A stretch of DNA of 64,000 bases from Polynucleobacter kasalickyi (GCF_900176405.1 NZ_FWXJ01000003.1:186001-250000), one strand, 5' to 3'. Shown: positions 1 to 9,581, counted from the stretch's first letter. Numbers and translations are program-made. The notes: generated from the sequence alone by a model not told the origin.

Positions 1-1546
1 ACTTTTCATATTTTGCATTAATACTGTAATCCATACCGCCACCAGTCTGGCTAGAAGCGTAGTTTGTGAAATCACGATTAATCGTAGCGTAACGAACACC
101 AGCAAACACATCAAGTTCTTTATTTACTTTAAATGTATCTTGCAAGAAATAAGACGTTCCTGTTGAAATAGTTACATAGTTTCTCGCTTCATACGTAGCA
201 CCATTTTGATAATTCACCAAACCATTCATTAACCATAAATCAGAAATGTTGCCATTGTTATCAACAGTTGTTGCTGGGCCAGTTTGACGGTGATTAGCTT
301 TTTCATACCAAATACCAGCTAACACTTTGTGATTCTCAAGATCCCAGTCAGCTTTTAATGTAATTCCAGGACGCTGAGTTTTTGTTACAGAACCAGAGTA
401 AATACCAACTGTTTGCGTACCACCACCGTATGGGTTAACAATACCGCCCCCGATACTAGAGCCTGTGAATGATCCAACAGTAGATAATGTTTTTTGTTCT
501 ACGCCTCCAGTGCCATAGCCAAACCAGTAATATGGTTCAGCACTCAACGTTAATTTATCATCCACTCTTGTTGAAAGCTTTGATGTAACCAAAGTGTTTC
601 TGAATGGGTTTAATGAATAACCATAGTAAGTGTTAAAGTTACTTGTACCAACCGCAGAAGTCCCAAAGTTTGTAGATTCACTTACTCCACCGCTTAAATG
701 TTGTGGAACATTTGTGCTGTTATCCATATTTGGATTTGCTGCATATTGTGTTTTTGTCAAAGTAGCAATATTGTTATTAACAGCATAGTTATAAAGTACG
801 TTTGCTGATAACTTTGTATCTCTAGTTAAATTCCAATCTAAACCTGCATCAACGTGATCACGGTATGCACTGCCTGGTCCTTTGAATTTATCAGCTTGTG
901 AATGAGAAGCTGAGATGAAGAATTTTAATGGACTGTCAACACCTAACTTACCAGAATCTAGGCGAACGAATGTTTTAGTAAAGCCTAATTGACCAATAGA
1001 TTGTGTAAATTTACCACCCAAGACATCCTTTGGTCCGCATGAATTCATCCCAATGTTACCGCCTGAAGCACCAACGTGAGGTGCGTCATTATCAACAGAA
1101 CCTTGAGTAATAAATACTTCACATAGATTTTCAGAGTCAGTGTACTCCTGTGGGTATACAGCAAAGTTTCCTGAATCATTTACAGGTGCGCCGTTAATAG
1201 TAAAACCCATTTGATCTGAGTTAAATCCTCTAACACGAAGATTGCCACCAAACAAACCAGTTGCATCTTGTGAATAAGTATTTACGCTGGGGAGAATGCT
1301 AAGCACTTGATATGGATTAGTGGTAGATCTTACTGTATCAATCGCTTCTTTTGTTACAGTACTACGATTTTTAAAACCGTCGTCTTGAATCATGTAACCA
1401 CCACCAATTTCGCCTTGTCCAGCAATATTGATAGTACCGACATCACTAGTATTTTGAGCAAAAGCATTTTGATTCATTACTGCCATTAACAAGATTGCGG
1501 ACGATATCGCGGAAAGTTTAAATACTGCACTTTGTGGCTTTTTCAT
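1..1546 (-). CDS. TonB-dependent outer-membrane receptor, C-terminus cut by window edge
   Basis: Outer-membrane beta-barrel receptor for TonB-energised uptake; the ligand cannot be read from the sequence. From the ATG at 1546 the frame stays open for 515 codons to the window edge. A signal peptide ends near residue 30 (AFA/Q). It is followed by a plug domain with the conserved LRVRGF and GFTINGAPVND stretches, then barrel strands rich in Tyr, Asn and Gly. The start lies 48 bp after tonB, so it is probably the third gene of the exbD-tonB-receptor operon, which suggests a dedicated energy module for this receptor. Confidence 0.88.
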   Translation of the reverse strand, partial: MKKPQSAVFKLSAISSAILLMAVMNQNAFAQNTSDVGTINIAGQGEIGGGYMIQDDGFKNRSTVTKEAIDTVRSTTNPYQVLSILPSVNTYSQDATGLFGGNLRVRGFNSDQMGFTINGAPVNDSGNFAVYPQEYTDSENLCEVFITQGSVDNDAPHVGASGGNIGMNSCGPKDVLGGKFTQSIGQLGFTKTFVRLDSGKLGVDSPLKFFISASHSQADKFKGPGSAYRDHVDAGLDWNLTRDTKLSANVLYNYAVNNNIATLTKTQYAANPNMDNSTNVPQHLSGGVSESTNFGTSAVGTSNFNTYYGYSLNPFRNTLVTSKLSTRVDDKLTLSAEPYYWFGYGTGGVEQKTLSTVGSFTGSSIGGGIVNPYGGGTQTVGIYSGSVTKTQRPGITLKADWDLENHKVLAGIWYEKANHRQTGPATTVDNNGNISDLWLMNGLVNYQNGATYEARNYVTISTGTSYFLQDTFKVNKELDVFAGVRYATINRDFTNYASSQTGGGMDYSINAKYEK

Positions 1547-1594
1547 GGTTGATCCTTAAAAGATTAAAAGTAAAATGAGTTAATGAGAATTGGC

Positions 1595-2320
1595 TTAGTT
1601 AGACGAAATGGTGTAATTTAAATTTGCGATGAATTTATGAGTTGCCTCACCTAAAAATGCTCCTTCAGGAAAAGCAGGAAACGTCCCACTTTTTATCGTC
1701 TTTATCGTTTCGCTATCGAGTAAATTAAAACCAGAAGATTCTAAAATTCCGACGGCTATGAGTTCACCAGTTCTTGAAAGTTCTAGCCAAACTCTAACCA
1801 CCCCCTCAGGCCTAGCTAGTCTAGCCTCACGTGAGGATGGGTAGCGTTTAATTTTTTCTAAATATGCTCTTAAAATTGATTCGTATCTAGCTGCAATACT
1901 GATAGCTTGTTGCATAACACTGTTTGCGGGTGTTGGAGGTGTACTCGCTAACTGATTTTCGCTTTTAGATTGTTTAGCTGGAGACGGAGATGCCTTTTCA
2001 GCAAGTAAATCATTTACTACTGGGGCATCAGTAACCTTTTCGAGTAAATTCGTTTGTATTTTTTCAACTTTATTTTCTATTTTTTTATCTTGAATTTTTT
2101 TCTCAACTGACTTTTCAATTTGTGGAACTGGCATATTTTCTAAGATAGCCATCATTTCAGTTGCAGCTATCACTGGCTCCGTGTAGGATTTTGGCATCAA
2201 CCACAAAACAGCCATAGCTAAAAAAATAGCTAGTGCAGCTGAAAATGAGATAGGTTCTCTTTTTTCATAAAACCATAAAGAGGTAAACAACTGGGCTGAA
2301 AATATTTGATTCATATTCAT
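1595..2320 (-). CDS. tonB: TonB family energy transducer
   Basis: Periplasm-spanning protein that passes energy from the inner-membrane ExbB/ExbD motor to outer-membrane receptors. A single N-terminal membrane segment lies at about residues 24-44. A Lys/Glu/Pro-rich periplasmic linker follows (about 55-130). The C-terminal TonB domain (about 155-240) contains RLARPEGVVRVWLELSR and a Phe-Pro-rich end. At 241 aa the length is normal. The start overlaps the exbD stop by four bases (ATGA), so the two are translationally coupled, and a TonB receptor follows directly. No exbB gene is seen here. Confidence 0.85.
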   Translation of the reverse strand: MNMNQIFSAQLFTSLWFYEKREPISFSAALAIFLAMAVLWLMPKSYTEPVIAATEMMAILENMPVPQIEKSVEKKIQDKKIENKVEKIQTNLLEKVTDAPVVNDLLAEKASPSPAKQSKSENQLASTPPTPANSVMQQAISIAARYESILRAYLEKIKRYPSSREARLARPEGVVRVWLELSRTGELIAVGILESSGFNLLDSETIKTIKSGTFPAFPEGAFLGEATHKFIANLNYTISSN

Positions 2321-2733
2321 GCTTTTCTTTTTGCAGAGATGGTCATTGATTCAACGTTGTTTTTCTTCAGAACATCCATCACATCAATCAGGCTTTGCAT
2401 CGACGCGGCCTCATCCCCTTGAATGACAACGGTGTAATTATTCGAGTACTCTTGTTTTTTTAAATTAATCAATTTTGTTAGCTCCTCTAAGTTACCCAAT
2501 AACTGCCCATCAGCTTGAATAGTTCCATCACGCAGTAAAGTGACGATGATTCTTTTCGGAGGATTCTCTTGAGTAGCAGAACTAGAGGTTGGAAGTTTTG
2601 TCTTAAGACCTAAAGCCGGAATGACATTTAGACTTATTAATACAAAAAAAACTAATAGAAACATCATCACATCAATCATAGGGATGATTTCAATTCGGGA
2701 TTTTCTTTTGGTCGTTTCGGCAAATCTTTTCAT
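2317..2733 (-). CDS. exbD: ExbD/TolR family biopolymer transport protein
   Basis: Inner-membrane proton-channel component that works with ExbB to energise TonB. It has a short cytoplasmic N-terminus, one membrane helix at about residues 17-38, and a periplasmic domain. Asp21 in PMIDVMMFLLVFF matches the essential membrane Asp of ExbD (Asp25 in E. coli). The 138-aa length is typical. It is the first gene of an exbD-tonB-receptor operon. ExbB, its usual upstream partner, is absent, since the 240 bp before it hold no gene. TolR is an alternative name for this fold, but the tonB neighbour favours ExbD. Confidence 0.87.
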   Translation of the reverse strand: MKRFAETTKRKSRIEIIPMIDVMMFLLVFFVLISLNVIPALGLKTKLPTSSSATQENPPKRIIVTLLRDGTIQADGQLLGNLEELTKLINLKKQEYSNNYTVVIQGDEAASMQSLIDVMDVLKKNNVESMTISAKRKA

Positions 2734-2767
2734 ATCAGTAATTTAATTGCCAAATATTACTGGGTAG

Positions 2768-2787
2768 TTTCAGAAATATTTCTGAAA
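2768..2787. promoter_or_regulatory. Perfect 20-bp palindrome upstream of exbD
   Basis: TTTCAGAAATATTTCTGAAA is a perfect inverted repeat with no spacer, ending 34 bp before the exbD start. Its place in the promoter region of a TonB operon suggests an operator for a dimeric regulator. It does not match the Fur consensus. The regulator is unknown. Confidence 0.4.
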
Positions 2788-2973
2788 GATTGCACTTATA
2801 TGAAACTTTTTATTTTCACAAATACTTCATTTTTTTTATATACGAATGAAATTTAAAATGCATATTATCGCGAGAAATTCTTAATTGTTTTTAATAGGCT
2901 TTATGTTTAAATTAATTTAAAAATTAAATAAACTAAAATTGAACCTTAACTAACAAAAAGAAATCATTTTTAA

Positions 2974-3972
2974 ATGACACTTAAATTTTATAAAGCATTA
3001 CATCAATTCAAAAGTAGTGTTCTGACTTTATCTACGATGTTGTTTATCGCTTGCCCTTGTTTGGCGATAGCCCAGACCTGGCCAAATCAAACGATTAAGA
3101 TCATCGTGCCGTTTCCAGCTGGTGGAGGGACAGATGCATTAGCCCGAACCATTAGTATTGAATTAGGAAAATTATTAAATCAAACTGTCTATGTTGAAAA
3201 TAAGCCTGGTGCGAACGGTATTATTGGTGCTCAGTTTGTTGCCTTAGCTCCACCGGATGGCAATACAGTGCTGTTAACTATTGCATCGTTTGCTATATCA
3301 CCAGCTTTCAGTAAAAAATTGCCTTTTGATGTGGACAAAGATTTTGCTCCAGTGAGTCTGGTTGCCAAATATCCATACCTTCTCACTACTGGATCTCAAT
3401 CCGAACTAAAAACTTTTAAACAGTTTTATGAGTTTGCTAAATTGCACCCCGGCAAATTAAGTTATGCTTCATCGGGTAATGGTAGTGGCCCTCATTTGGG
3501 AATGGAGCTCATTAATGATCGTTTAGGTTTAAATACTATCCACGTCCCTTACAAGGGAGCAGCTCCGGCAAATAATGATTTATTAGGTGGTAATGTAGAC
3601 ATCATGTTAAATAATTTACTTGCTAGCTCAAGCTTAATTAAGAGTAAAAAATTAAACGTTTTAGCAGTAACAACTGCACAAAGATCTACCGCTCTCCCAG
3701 AGGTACCAACTTTAATTGAGTTAGGTTATCCAAACATGGAGGTAGTTGGATGGTATGGTGTTTTTTTACCCGAGAAAACTCCGAAAGTTATTGTGAATAA
3801 ACTTTCTGAATCAATCAAAAAGGTCATACAAAATCCAGATATCTTGGCGCGTTTAAACCAAGACGGTGCTATTCCTATTGCTAGTACTCCCAGCGAATTT
3901 AAAGAATTTTTTAACGCTGATAAGGCGCGTTGGATGCAACTTTCCAAAAAAATTAAACTCGAGTTAGATTAA
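2974..3972 (+). CDS. Tripartite tricarboxylate transporter substrate-binding protein (Bug/TctC family)
   Basis: Periplasmic binding protein of the TctC/Bug type, which captures small carboxylic acids for a TctAB permease. The signal peptide ends near residue 34 (AIAQ). Family landmarks are present: KIIVPFPAGGGTDALAR at the ligand lip, ENKPGANG, and HVPYKGAAP. The 332-aa length is standard. An alpha/beta hydrolase starts 3 bp after its stop, so the pair is probably co-transcribed and the hydrolase may act on the imported compound. No TctA or TctB gene is in the window. The ligand is unknown. Confidence 0.88.
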   Translation: MTLKFYKALHQFKSSVLTLSTMLFIACPCLAIAQTWPNQTIKIIVPFPAGGGTDALARTISIELGKLLNQTVYVENKPGANGIIGAQFVALAPPDGNTVLLTIASFAISPAFSKKLPFDVDKDFAPVSLVAKYPYLLTTGSQSELKTFKQFYEFAKLHPGKLSYASSGNGSGPHLGMELINDRLGLNTIHVPYKGAAPANNDLLGGNVDIMLNNLLASSSLIKSKKLNVLAVTTAQRSTALPEVPTLIELGYPNMEVVGWYGVFLPEKTPKVIVNKLSESIKKVIQNPDILARLNQDGAIPIASTPSEFKEFFNADKARWMQLSKKIKLELD

Positions 3973-3975
3973 TTC

Positions 3976-4800
3976 ATGCCCTTACTATCTGTTGCTCCCA
4001 GTATTCAAATTCATTATCAAATTGATGACTTCACAAATCCTTGGGATGATCGTCCCACTCTTTTTTTACAACATGGCAATGGTCGAAGTGGCGCATTTTG
4101 GTATAAATGGGTTCCGTTATTAGCGAGAGACTATCGAATTGTTCGAGTTGATATGAGGGGCCTTGGAAAATCAAGTCCCATCGAAAATCCTAGTGCAGAT
4201 ATTCACATCAAAGATTGCATCAGCGATTTAGTGAAGGTGATTGAAGAAATAAAATGTGGTCCTATTTATTTCTGTGGTGAATCGATGGGTGGAATTTTAG
4301 GTATTATTTTAGCTGCCAGTCATCCTGACTTGATTAAAGGTCTTGCTTTAGTTGCTACTCCCGTGTTTATTAACCAATCGATGAAAAGCAAATACTCACT
4401 AGGGTTTAGCTCGAGGTTAGAAGCCATGCACAAGATGGGAATTGAAGAGTGGGTCTATCAAACTAGCGTAATCGCTAGATTCCCTCCAGAGACTAATCCC
4501 CAACTTCTTAAATGGTACGTAAAAGAGTTTTCTAAGAGTGCGCCAGAGGTACTTATCCATTATTCTGATCTAGTAAATTCTGCCAATGCCACAGAGTTCT
4601 TGAAGGATATTCATTGTCCAACGATTGCGATTATGCCCAGTAATGGTCCAATTACCGACCCTGCACAGATACAACTTTTAGAAGAAAAAATTCCTCAACT
4701 CAAAGTTGCGACGATTGATTCAGACTTTCATATGATTCATTTAACGCATGTTGAACCATGCGTTGAGATAGTGCGAGAGTTTCTTGCCAATTTGAATTAA
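3976..4800 (+). CDS. Alpha/beta-fold hydrolase
   Basis: Predicted cytoplasmic hydrolase of the alpha/beta fold (274 aa, no signal peptide). The oxyanion-hole motif LQHGNG lies near residue 32. The nucleophile elbow GESMGG puts the catalytic Ser at 103, and a C-terminal His (252 or 255 in DFHMIHL) fits the triad. DMRGLGKSSP is the usual strand-4 motif. It starts 3 bp after a Bug binding-protein gene. A paralogue sharing DFTxPW, WYxW and RGxGKS lies at 5767-6579, also paired with a Bug gene. An enol-lactonase-like or ester hydrolase role is possible; the substrate is unknown. Confidence 0.82.
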   Translation: MPLLSVAPSIQIHYQIDDFTNPWDDRPTLFLQHGNGRSGAFWYKWVPLLARDYRIVRVDMRGLGKSSPIENPSADIHIKDCISDLVKVIEEIKCGPIYFCGESMGGILGIILAASHPDLIKGLALVATPVFINQSMKSKYSLGFSSRLEAMHKMGIEEWVYQTSVIARFPPETNPQLLKWYVKEFSKSAPEVLIHYSDLVNSANATEFLKDIHCPTIAIMPSNGPITDPAQIQLLEEKIPQLKVATIDSDFHMIHLTHVEPCVEIVREFLANLN

Positions 4801-4821
4801 TATCACCGTCTTAAAAATATC

Positions 4822-5421
4822 TTAGGATTTTTTAGGATTACTGTAATACCTTTCAGCTTGTTGTTTGATTGTTAGTTTTCGAACCCCTGGTATAACAGTA
4901 ATTTGATTTCCGGCAGCAATCAACCCTGGCTTTAGTACTCTTAAATACCATCCTGAACGCCCGCTAGTAATCATCGCTTTTGCAGCACCAGACCAGCCCA
5001 TATTGATATTAAATTTAAAGCATGGCTCTCTAAATTCTGCAACTTCCAGTAAAACTTCACCAACACTCCACTGATCGCCAACAAAAACATCTTCCTCACT
5101 AAATCCAAAGGTGGTTAGATTTTCTCCCATAGCACCAAAAGTGAGAGAAGGCAAACTAGTAGAGATTTGCTTACGTTGCACGCTCCAAAATTCATAATTT
5201 TCTTGAGGATATGCGTAGATTGCTTTATCTTCTCCGCCATGTACTCTTAAATCAGCTTGCTCATCCGATTCAATTCCTAAATACCGTACTCTTACTGGAG
5301 AAGGTGATTCAAACGTGCTGATTGGAGACTTACCTATTGCAGATAGAATCACTTTATCTGATTCGCCTTCTCCTGAAAGCAGATTCTTAATTTTTCCAGC
5401 AGATATGGCAATAAGTTGCAT
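4822..5421 (-). CDS. MOSC domain-containing protein (YiiM-like)
   Basis: MOSC domain protein of 199 aa. The family comprises molybdenum-cofactor sulfurase C-terminal-like domains that bind the cofactor or carry sulfur on a conserved Cys. HGGEDKAIYAYP (about residues 60-71) and the Cys in REPCFKFN (about 135) are the family signatures; the overall layout resembles E. coli YiiM, a reductase of N-hydroxylated substrates. It converges on the hydrolase gene at 3976-4800 with a 21-bp gap. No cofactor-synthesis genes are nearby, so the function here is inferred from family alone. Confidence 0.82.
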   Translation of the reverse strand: MQLIAISAGKIKNLLSGEGESDKVILSAIGKSPISTFESPSPVRVRYLGIESDEQADLRVHGGEDKAIYAYPQENYEFWSVQRKQISTSLPSLTFGAMGENLTTFGFSEEDVFVGDQWSVGEVLLEVAEFREPCFKFNINMGWSGAAKAMITSGRSGWYLRVLKPGLIAAGNQITVIPGVRKLTIKQQAERYYSNPKKS

Positions 5422-5598
5422 CTTTTTTAACCTTTAATATATTAATATTCCAAGTAATAAGGTTACTCGATTTGCAGAGGAATAAGAAATACTTGGCGGA
5501 ACTAGTTCGATTGAATTATATAAGTGGCTTAAAAGTCTTTCCGAAAAGTTTTACCAACAAATCTGAGGAAGAACTAGATTTTTAGGGTAATTTAGTTG

Positions 5599-5604
5599 TA
5601 TAAT
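5599..5604 (+). promoter_or_regulatory. -10 element of the tRNA promoter
   Basis: A perfect TATAAT sits 9 bp before the first base of the tRNA, the right distance for initiation just upstream. A good -35 match is not apparent at 16-18 bp. Confidence 0.55.
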
Positions 5605-5613
5605 ATGAAGTTC

Positions 5614-5690
<77 letters not shown>

Positions 5691-5695
5691 AACAT

Positions 5696-5727
5696 AAAAG
5701 GTTAGCAAAATTTTGCTAACCTTTTTT
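5696..5727 (+). terminator. Rho-independent terminator after the tRNA
   Basis: A perfect inverted repeat spans 5696-5725 (core GGTTAGCAAAA / TTTTGCTAACC) and ends in a T run. It lies 6 bp after the CCA end of the tRNA. The flanking A and T runs mean it could also serve the gene coming from the other side. Confidence 0.85.
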
Positions 5728-5766
5728 CTTTTTCTGTAGATTTCAGTCTTGAATATAAAAGATTTT

Positions 5767-6579
5767 TTAATTCAAAGATGAAATTTTAGTTAAGAACTCA
5801 TTGGCAGCACTTGCACAAATATCCGGATAAGCTGCAGCCGCGTGCCAAGCATCGCCCTCAACTACGAGCAAGCTTGAATGGCGCATCTTTGTTTGCCACT
5901 CTTCAACACTTTGAACTGTTCTCAACCCACTACCTGAGGTTGTCATAATAAAGGTTGGACACAATACTTTTAAAACTTCTTCTCGTAAATCTAACTTTGG
6001 CACCCAATTTAAATACCCTAACAAGGTTGACTCTGGCGTAAGTCCTTGAACATGATTTACCCACCAATCAATCTCTTGGGTGCTCGCATTAGTACCAAGT
6101 CGTCCCGGCATGGTTGATCTTGCCCAAGGCTTAACCCCTTCTGCTTTTATTTGGGCAAGCCAATCTGGGACAGCCTTTGCGCCTACAACGGGAGGGGTAA
6201 CCGAAACCACCGAAATTACTTTTTCTGGATTCTTGGCTGCATATTGCAATACTAAGGATCCACCACTTTTTGCCCCAATCAGGTGAAACTGATCTAAAGA
6301 ATAACTTTGAGCCACAGCAGATATATCATCCAACAAACAGTCCATCGTCCAAGAGAAGTCACTTGGCATCGGAGTAGATTTGCCATACCCTCTCATATCG
6401 AATAAAACCACACGATACTTCCTCGCCAAATAAGGGATCCAGGCATACCAAGAGGCTGAACTTTCAGCAAAGCCATGTACCATGATGATGGTCTGACTTT
6501 GTTTCCAAGGATCTGTGAAATCTTGAACCTGGCAGAATAAATTGACGCCTGCGCTTACCTCTAAAAATTTACTGTCCAT
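5767..6579 (-). CDS. Alpha/beta-fold hydrolase (paralogue of 3976-4800)
   Basis: Predicted cytoplasmic alpha/beta hydrolase of 270 aa. It has MVHGFAES (about residues 33-40), DMRGYGKSTP (about 61-70), a nucleophile elbow GAKSGGS with Ser105, and a C-terminal His in GDAWHAAAAYPD. It shares the DFTDPW, WYAWIPYLARKYRVV and RGYGKS stretches with the hydrolase at 3976-4800, so the two are paralogues. Its start is 2 bp from the end of a Bug binding-protein gene, so it is probably the second gene of a transport-hydrolysis pair. The substrate is unknown. Confidence 0.82.
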   Translation of the reverse strand: MDSKFLEVSAGVNLFCQVQDFTDPWKQSQTIIMVHGFAESSASWYAWIPYLARKYRVVLFDMRGYGKSTPMPSDFSWTMDCLLDDISAVAQSYSLDQFHLIGAKSGGSLVLQYAAKNPEKVISVVSVTPPVVGAKAVPDWLAQIKAEGVKPWARSTMPGRLGTNASTQEIDWWVNHVQGLTPESTLLGYLNWVPKLDLREEVLKVLCPTFIMTTSGSGLRTVQSVEEWQTKMRHSSLLVVEGDAWHAAAAYPDICASAANEFLTKISSLN

Positions 6580-6581
6580 GC

Positions 6582-7580
6582 TTATTGTCCTTTAATATCT
6601 GCGCGCTTAATGACTTCTGACCATTTCATCATGTCACTATGGATACGTTCCGAAAATTCTTTTGGGGAACCCACTTTAACCTCGGCACCATCTGCCCTAA
6701 TTTGTGCGACGACTTCTTTCTCTCGCAAAATTTGTGAAATCTGCACATTCAATTGCTTGACGAGATCAGGGGACATGCCCGCCGGGCCTAATAATCCATA
6801 CCAACCAGTAAATTGCAAGCTCTTAAAGCCCAACTCCTTAAAAGTAGGAACCGCTGGTAAGGCGGATATACGTTCGGAAGATGTGCTTGCAAGTGCTTTT
6901 AATCTCCCATCTTTAATATAAGGCAATGCTGATTGCATGTTATTGATCATAAAAGATACATGTCCCGCCAACAAATCTACCGAGGCAGGTGAAGCCCCTT
7001 TGTATGGAATATGATTTGTATCTATGCCAGCTTCTAATTTAAACAACTCCCCCGCCAAATGCGGTAACCCACCGACGCCTGCGGAAGCATAATTCAGTGG
7101 GCTAGATTGATTTTTTGCCAACCCAATTAAATCAGCTAGCGTATTCACTTTTAAATCTTTCGGCACTACTAATACAAATGCATTCTCAGCAACGAATCCA
7201 ATTGCAGTAAAGTCTTTTGACGTATCAAAAGCAATATTTTTATAAAGGCTAGGATTGATTGCATGAGTAGATGCGACCATTAATAAGGTATGGCCATCTG
7301 GTTCGGAATTGGCAACAAATTGTGCAGCAATCATACTGCTTGCACCGGGCTTATTATCTACCACAAATGGTTGCCCCAATTTCTCACTTAACCGCTTGGA
7401 AATAATCCTAGAAATATTGTCAACTGGCCCACCAGCGGAAAAGCCAACCACAATCCGCACCGGTTTTTGTGGGTATTTTTCCGTTGCTAGAAGCCCTGAT
7501 GAAAAGCTAACTACAGCAACTGCACTTCCTACAACACCGAGTGTATTTAAAAATTTATATATTTTATTGATTGAAATCAT
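6582..7580 (-). CDS. Tripartite tricarboxylate transporter substrate-binding protein (Bug/TctC family)
   Basis: Periplasmic Bug binding protein of 332 aa. An N-terminal signal region ends near residue 33. Family motifs RIVVGFSAGGPVDNISR, VDNKPGASS and HIPYKGASP are in the standard places. It forms a tight two-gene unit with the hydrolase at 5767-6579 (2 bp gap), mirroring the Bug-hydrolase pair at 2974-4800. The ligand is presumably a carboxylic acid. The 240 bp between this gene and the diguanylate cyclase hold no gene I can support. Confidence 0.88.
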   Translation of the reverse strand: MISINKIYKFLNTLGVVGSAVAVVSFSSGLLATEKYPQKPVRIVVGFSAGGPVDNISRIISKRLSEKLGQPFVVDNKPGASSMIAAQFVANSEPDGHTLLMVASTHAINPSLYKNIAFDTSKDFTAIGFVAENAFVLVVPKDLKVNTLADLIGLAKNQSSPLNYASAGVGGLPHLAGELFKLEAGIDTNHIPYKGASPASVDLLAGHVSFMINNMQSALPYIKDGRLKALASTSSERISALPAVPTFKELGFKSLQFTGWYGLLGPAGMSPDLVKQLNVQISQILREKEVVAQIRADGAEVKVGSPKEFSERIHSDMMKWSEVIKRADIKGQ

Positions 7581-7820
7581 TAAGCTCTCTTTATACGACT
7601 GGTTCTACTATTCATTTGACTACCTAGCTAAATTGATCAACGACCTATTTAGAAACACGTAAAGTCTCATCTTTGATGCTTCACCGAAGTGGATTCTCGG
7701 TATTTTTTTCTACCTATCTTCTCAAAGAATCAATTTTCCAGTTAGAGCATCATTCACTAAATACGCATTCCCATTAATTGAAGAACCCATTTTGGATTCA
7801 AAATCAGGAATACTATCCAT

Positions 7821-9581
7821 CTAACCATTGGCCTCACTATTCACAACTACAGTATTCCGACCTTTATTTTTTGCTAGGTAGAGTGCTCGGTCAGCTTCTT
7901 TTAAGGATTTTTCAATGGAAGTTGAGATGCCTGGAATGAAAATACTAACACCTAAACTCATTGTGACTGTAATCGTTTTCATATTCAGCGTATTATTTAA
8001 GGAAGCAATAAATCGTCGAATGCTTTCGGCTTTTTCTTGTGCTAATGCTAACGGCGTATTCGGTAAGAGTAGTAAAAACTCCTCGCCACCCCATCGGCCA
8101 AAAATATCTGCGGATGACAGTCTTTCACGAATACTTGAAGCTACATTTTTAAGTATTAAATCGCCAGCATGATGGCCATAAAGATCATTAACCTCTTTAA
8201 AGTGATCAATATCCATCAGGATCAGGGAGCATACTTGTCCAGTTCGGATCGATTGATTTTGTTCAACATCAAGACAATGGTCCAAATCAAGTCGATTTCT
8301 TACTTGCGTTAAATAATCTGTACGTGACAGTTTATTTAAATCTTTATTTAATAGTTGGAGTTGCATACTTAAAGATTCAAGCTCTTTAGTTCTCTCAAAG
8401 ATCTTCTTTTCTAAGTTAGAAGTATGCTCCCTAAGAGATAGTGTCATTTTTTTAAAGGCAAAAGCAACTTGACCTATTTCATCTTTACTAGCAACCGGAA
8501 TATTATCTGCAACTGAAAAGTCTCCCCTCTCAACTTTCAAGGCCGATTGATGAAGTACTTCGATAGGTTTAAGAATAATACGATTAAGAAATAACCAGAG
8601 TGAGATGAGTGTAAGAAAAAATATCACCGTGATGAGGATAGGAACCATTAGGAACTGATCGGCAATTAGTATCCCCTTCGACTCCATTAGGGTGAGATCA
8701 AACCAGCCAATTTCTGGCAAATATTCGATGCCTAGTATGTGTGGTTTGCCTTCATAATTTACTGAAATAGTTTCAATCTTCTTTGGCGTTTTTGCTAAGC
8801 GTAACATTACCTTTTGGAGCGCAGCTAGGTCTTTTGGATCTTTTAGAATTGCATCAACACGACGACGCTCATTCTTCTCTTTGGTGATACCTGCATAGTC
8901 AATTAAATCTGGATTTCGAAATAATTGAACCGCCATATCTCGATCAATAAAAATATTATGGATACCAGTCTGTCCAATATCTACGGTATCATTTAAAAAA
9001 GCTGTAAGGTCAATACCTGTCCCAACAATGCCAATATTCTTATCCGCATGTTTCACCATGACATTAATCCAGGCCTTAGTAGTATCTAAGTGGGCATCAT
9101 AATTCAGATTAATTTGATAAGGTGCACTGTCTTTCAAAGTTGCGTAAAACCATTCGTCTTGTTTTAGATTAGGTGAAAGTTGGTACCGTAACTCCTTTCC
9201 AGCATAGGAATTTTGGGAGTCGTTATAGTAATAATTACCATTTTTTGCATTAGCATAAAAATAATTCTTATCACGAAACAGACCTCGATATTTATTGAGT
9301 GTTTCAATTGCCCTATTTGTTGAATTACTATTTTCTTCTTGCATCGCCATATCGATAATTGCAGGCTCAGTAGCAAGTTGGCGGGCTAAGGTTATTTCCT
9401 TGATTAAAGGCATCAATGTTCGATGAATATCAAATTGAACTTGACGCTCTGATAATTGATTTGACCACTGCCTGTTTACATCAGTGATAATCTTGTTTGT
9501 CAAAAACCATGCAACGGCAGTTAATAGCAAAAATACTGCGGCTATAAAAATAGTGAATTTTGATCCTAGCTTCAATGGCAT
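7821..9581 (-). CDS. Membrane diguanylate cyclase (Cache-HAMP-GGDEF)
   Basis: Predicted c-di-GMP synthase of 586 aa acting at the inner membrane. It has a membrane helix at about residues 8-28, a periplasmic Cache-like sensor region (about 35-300), a second helix (about 308-332), a HAMP linker, a short coiled coil (about 385-415) and a GGDEF domain. The catalytic motif is GGEEF in GRWGGEEFLLLLP, an active variant. The residue three before the Asp that precedes the motif is Ser, so the RxxD inhibitory site is absent and product inhibition is not expected. It appears to stand alone. The signal sensed is unknown. Confidence 0.9.
   Translation of the reverse strand: MPLKLGSKFTIFIAAVFLLLTAVAWFLTNKIITDVNRQWSNQLSERQVQFDIHRTLMPLIKEITLARQLATEPAIIDMAMQEENSNSTNRAIETLNKYRGLFRDKNYFYANAKNGNYYYNDSQNSYAGKELRYQLSPNLKQDEWFYATLKDSAPYQINLNYDAHLDTTKAWINVMVKHADKNIGIVGTGIDLTAFLNDTVDIGQTGIHNIFIDRDMAVQLFRNPDLIDYAGITKEKNERRRVDAILKDPKDLAALQKVMLRLAKTPKKIETISVNYEGKPHILGIEYLPEIGWFDLTLMESKGILIADQFLMVPILITVIFFLTLISLWLFLNRIILKPIEVLHQSALKVERGDFSVADNIPVASKDEIGQVAFAFKKMTLSLREHTSNLEKKIFERTKELESLSMQLQLLNKDLNKLSRTDYLTQVRNRLDLDHCLDVEQNQSIRTGQVCSLILMDIDHFKEVNDLYGHHAGDLILKNVASSIRERLSSADIFGRWGGEEFLLLLPNTPLALAQEKAESIRRFIASLNNTLNMKTITVTMSLGVSIFIPGISTSIEKSLKEADRALYLAKNKGRNTVVVNSEANG

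Noticed and set aside
1307..1489. Short ORF on the plus strand
   Set aside because: It lies opposite the TonB-dependent receptor frame and has no ribosome-binding site or family features; treated as a shadow.
2820..2890. Possible Fur box upstream of exbD
   Set aside because: The stretch with GCATATTATC only partly resembles GATAATGATAATCATTATC and lacks the second half; too weak to report.
4801..4821. Terminator between the converging hydrolase and MOSC genes
   Set aside because: Only A/T-rich near-complementarity is visible; no convincing hairpin.
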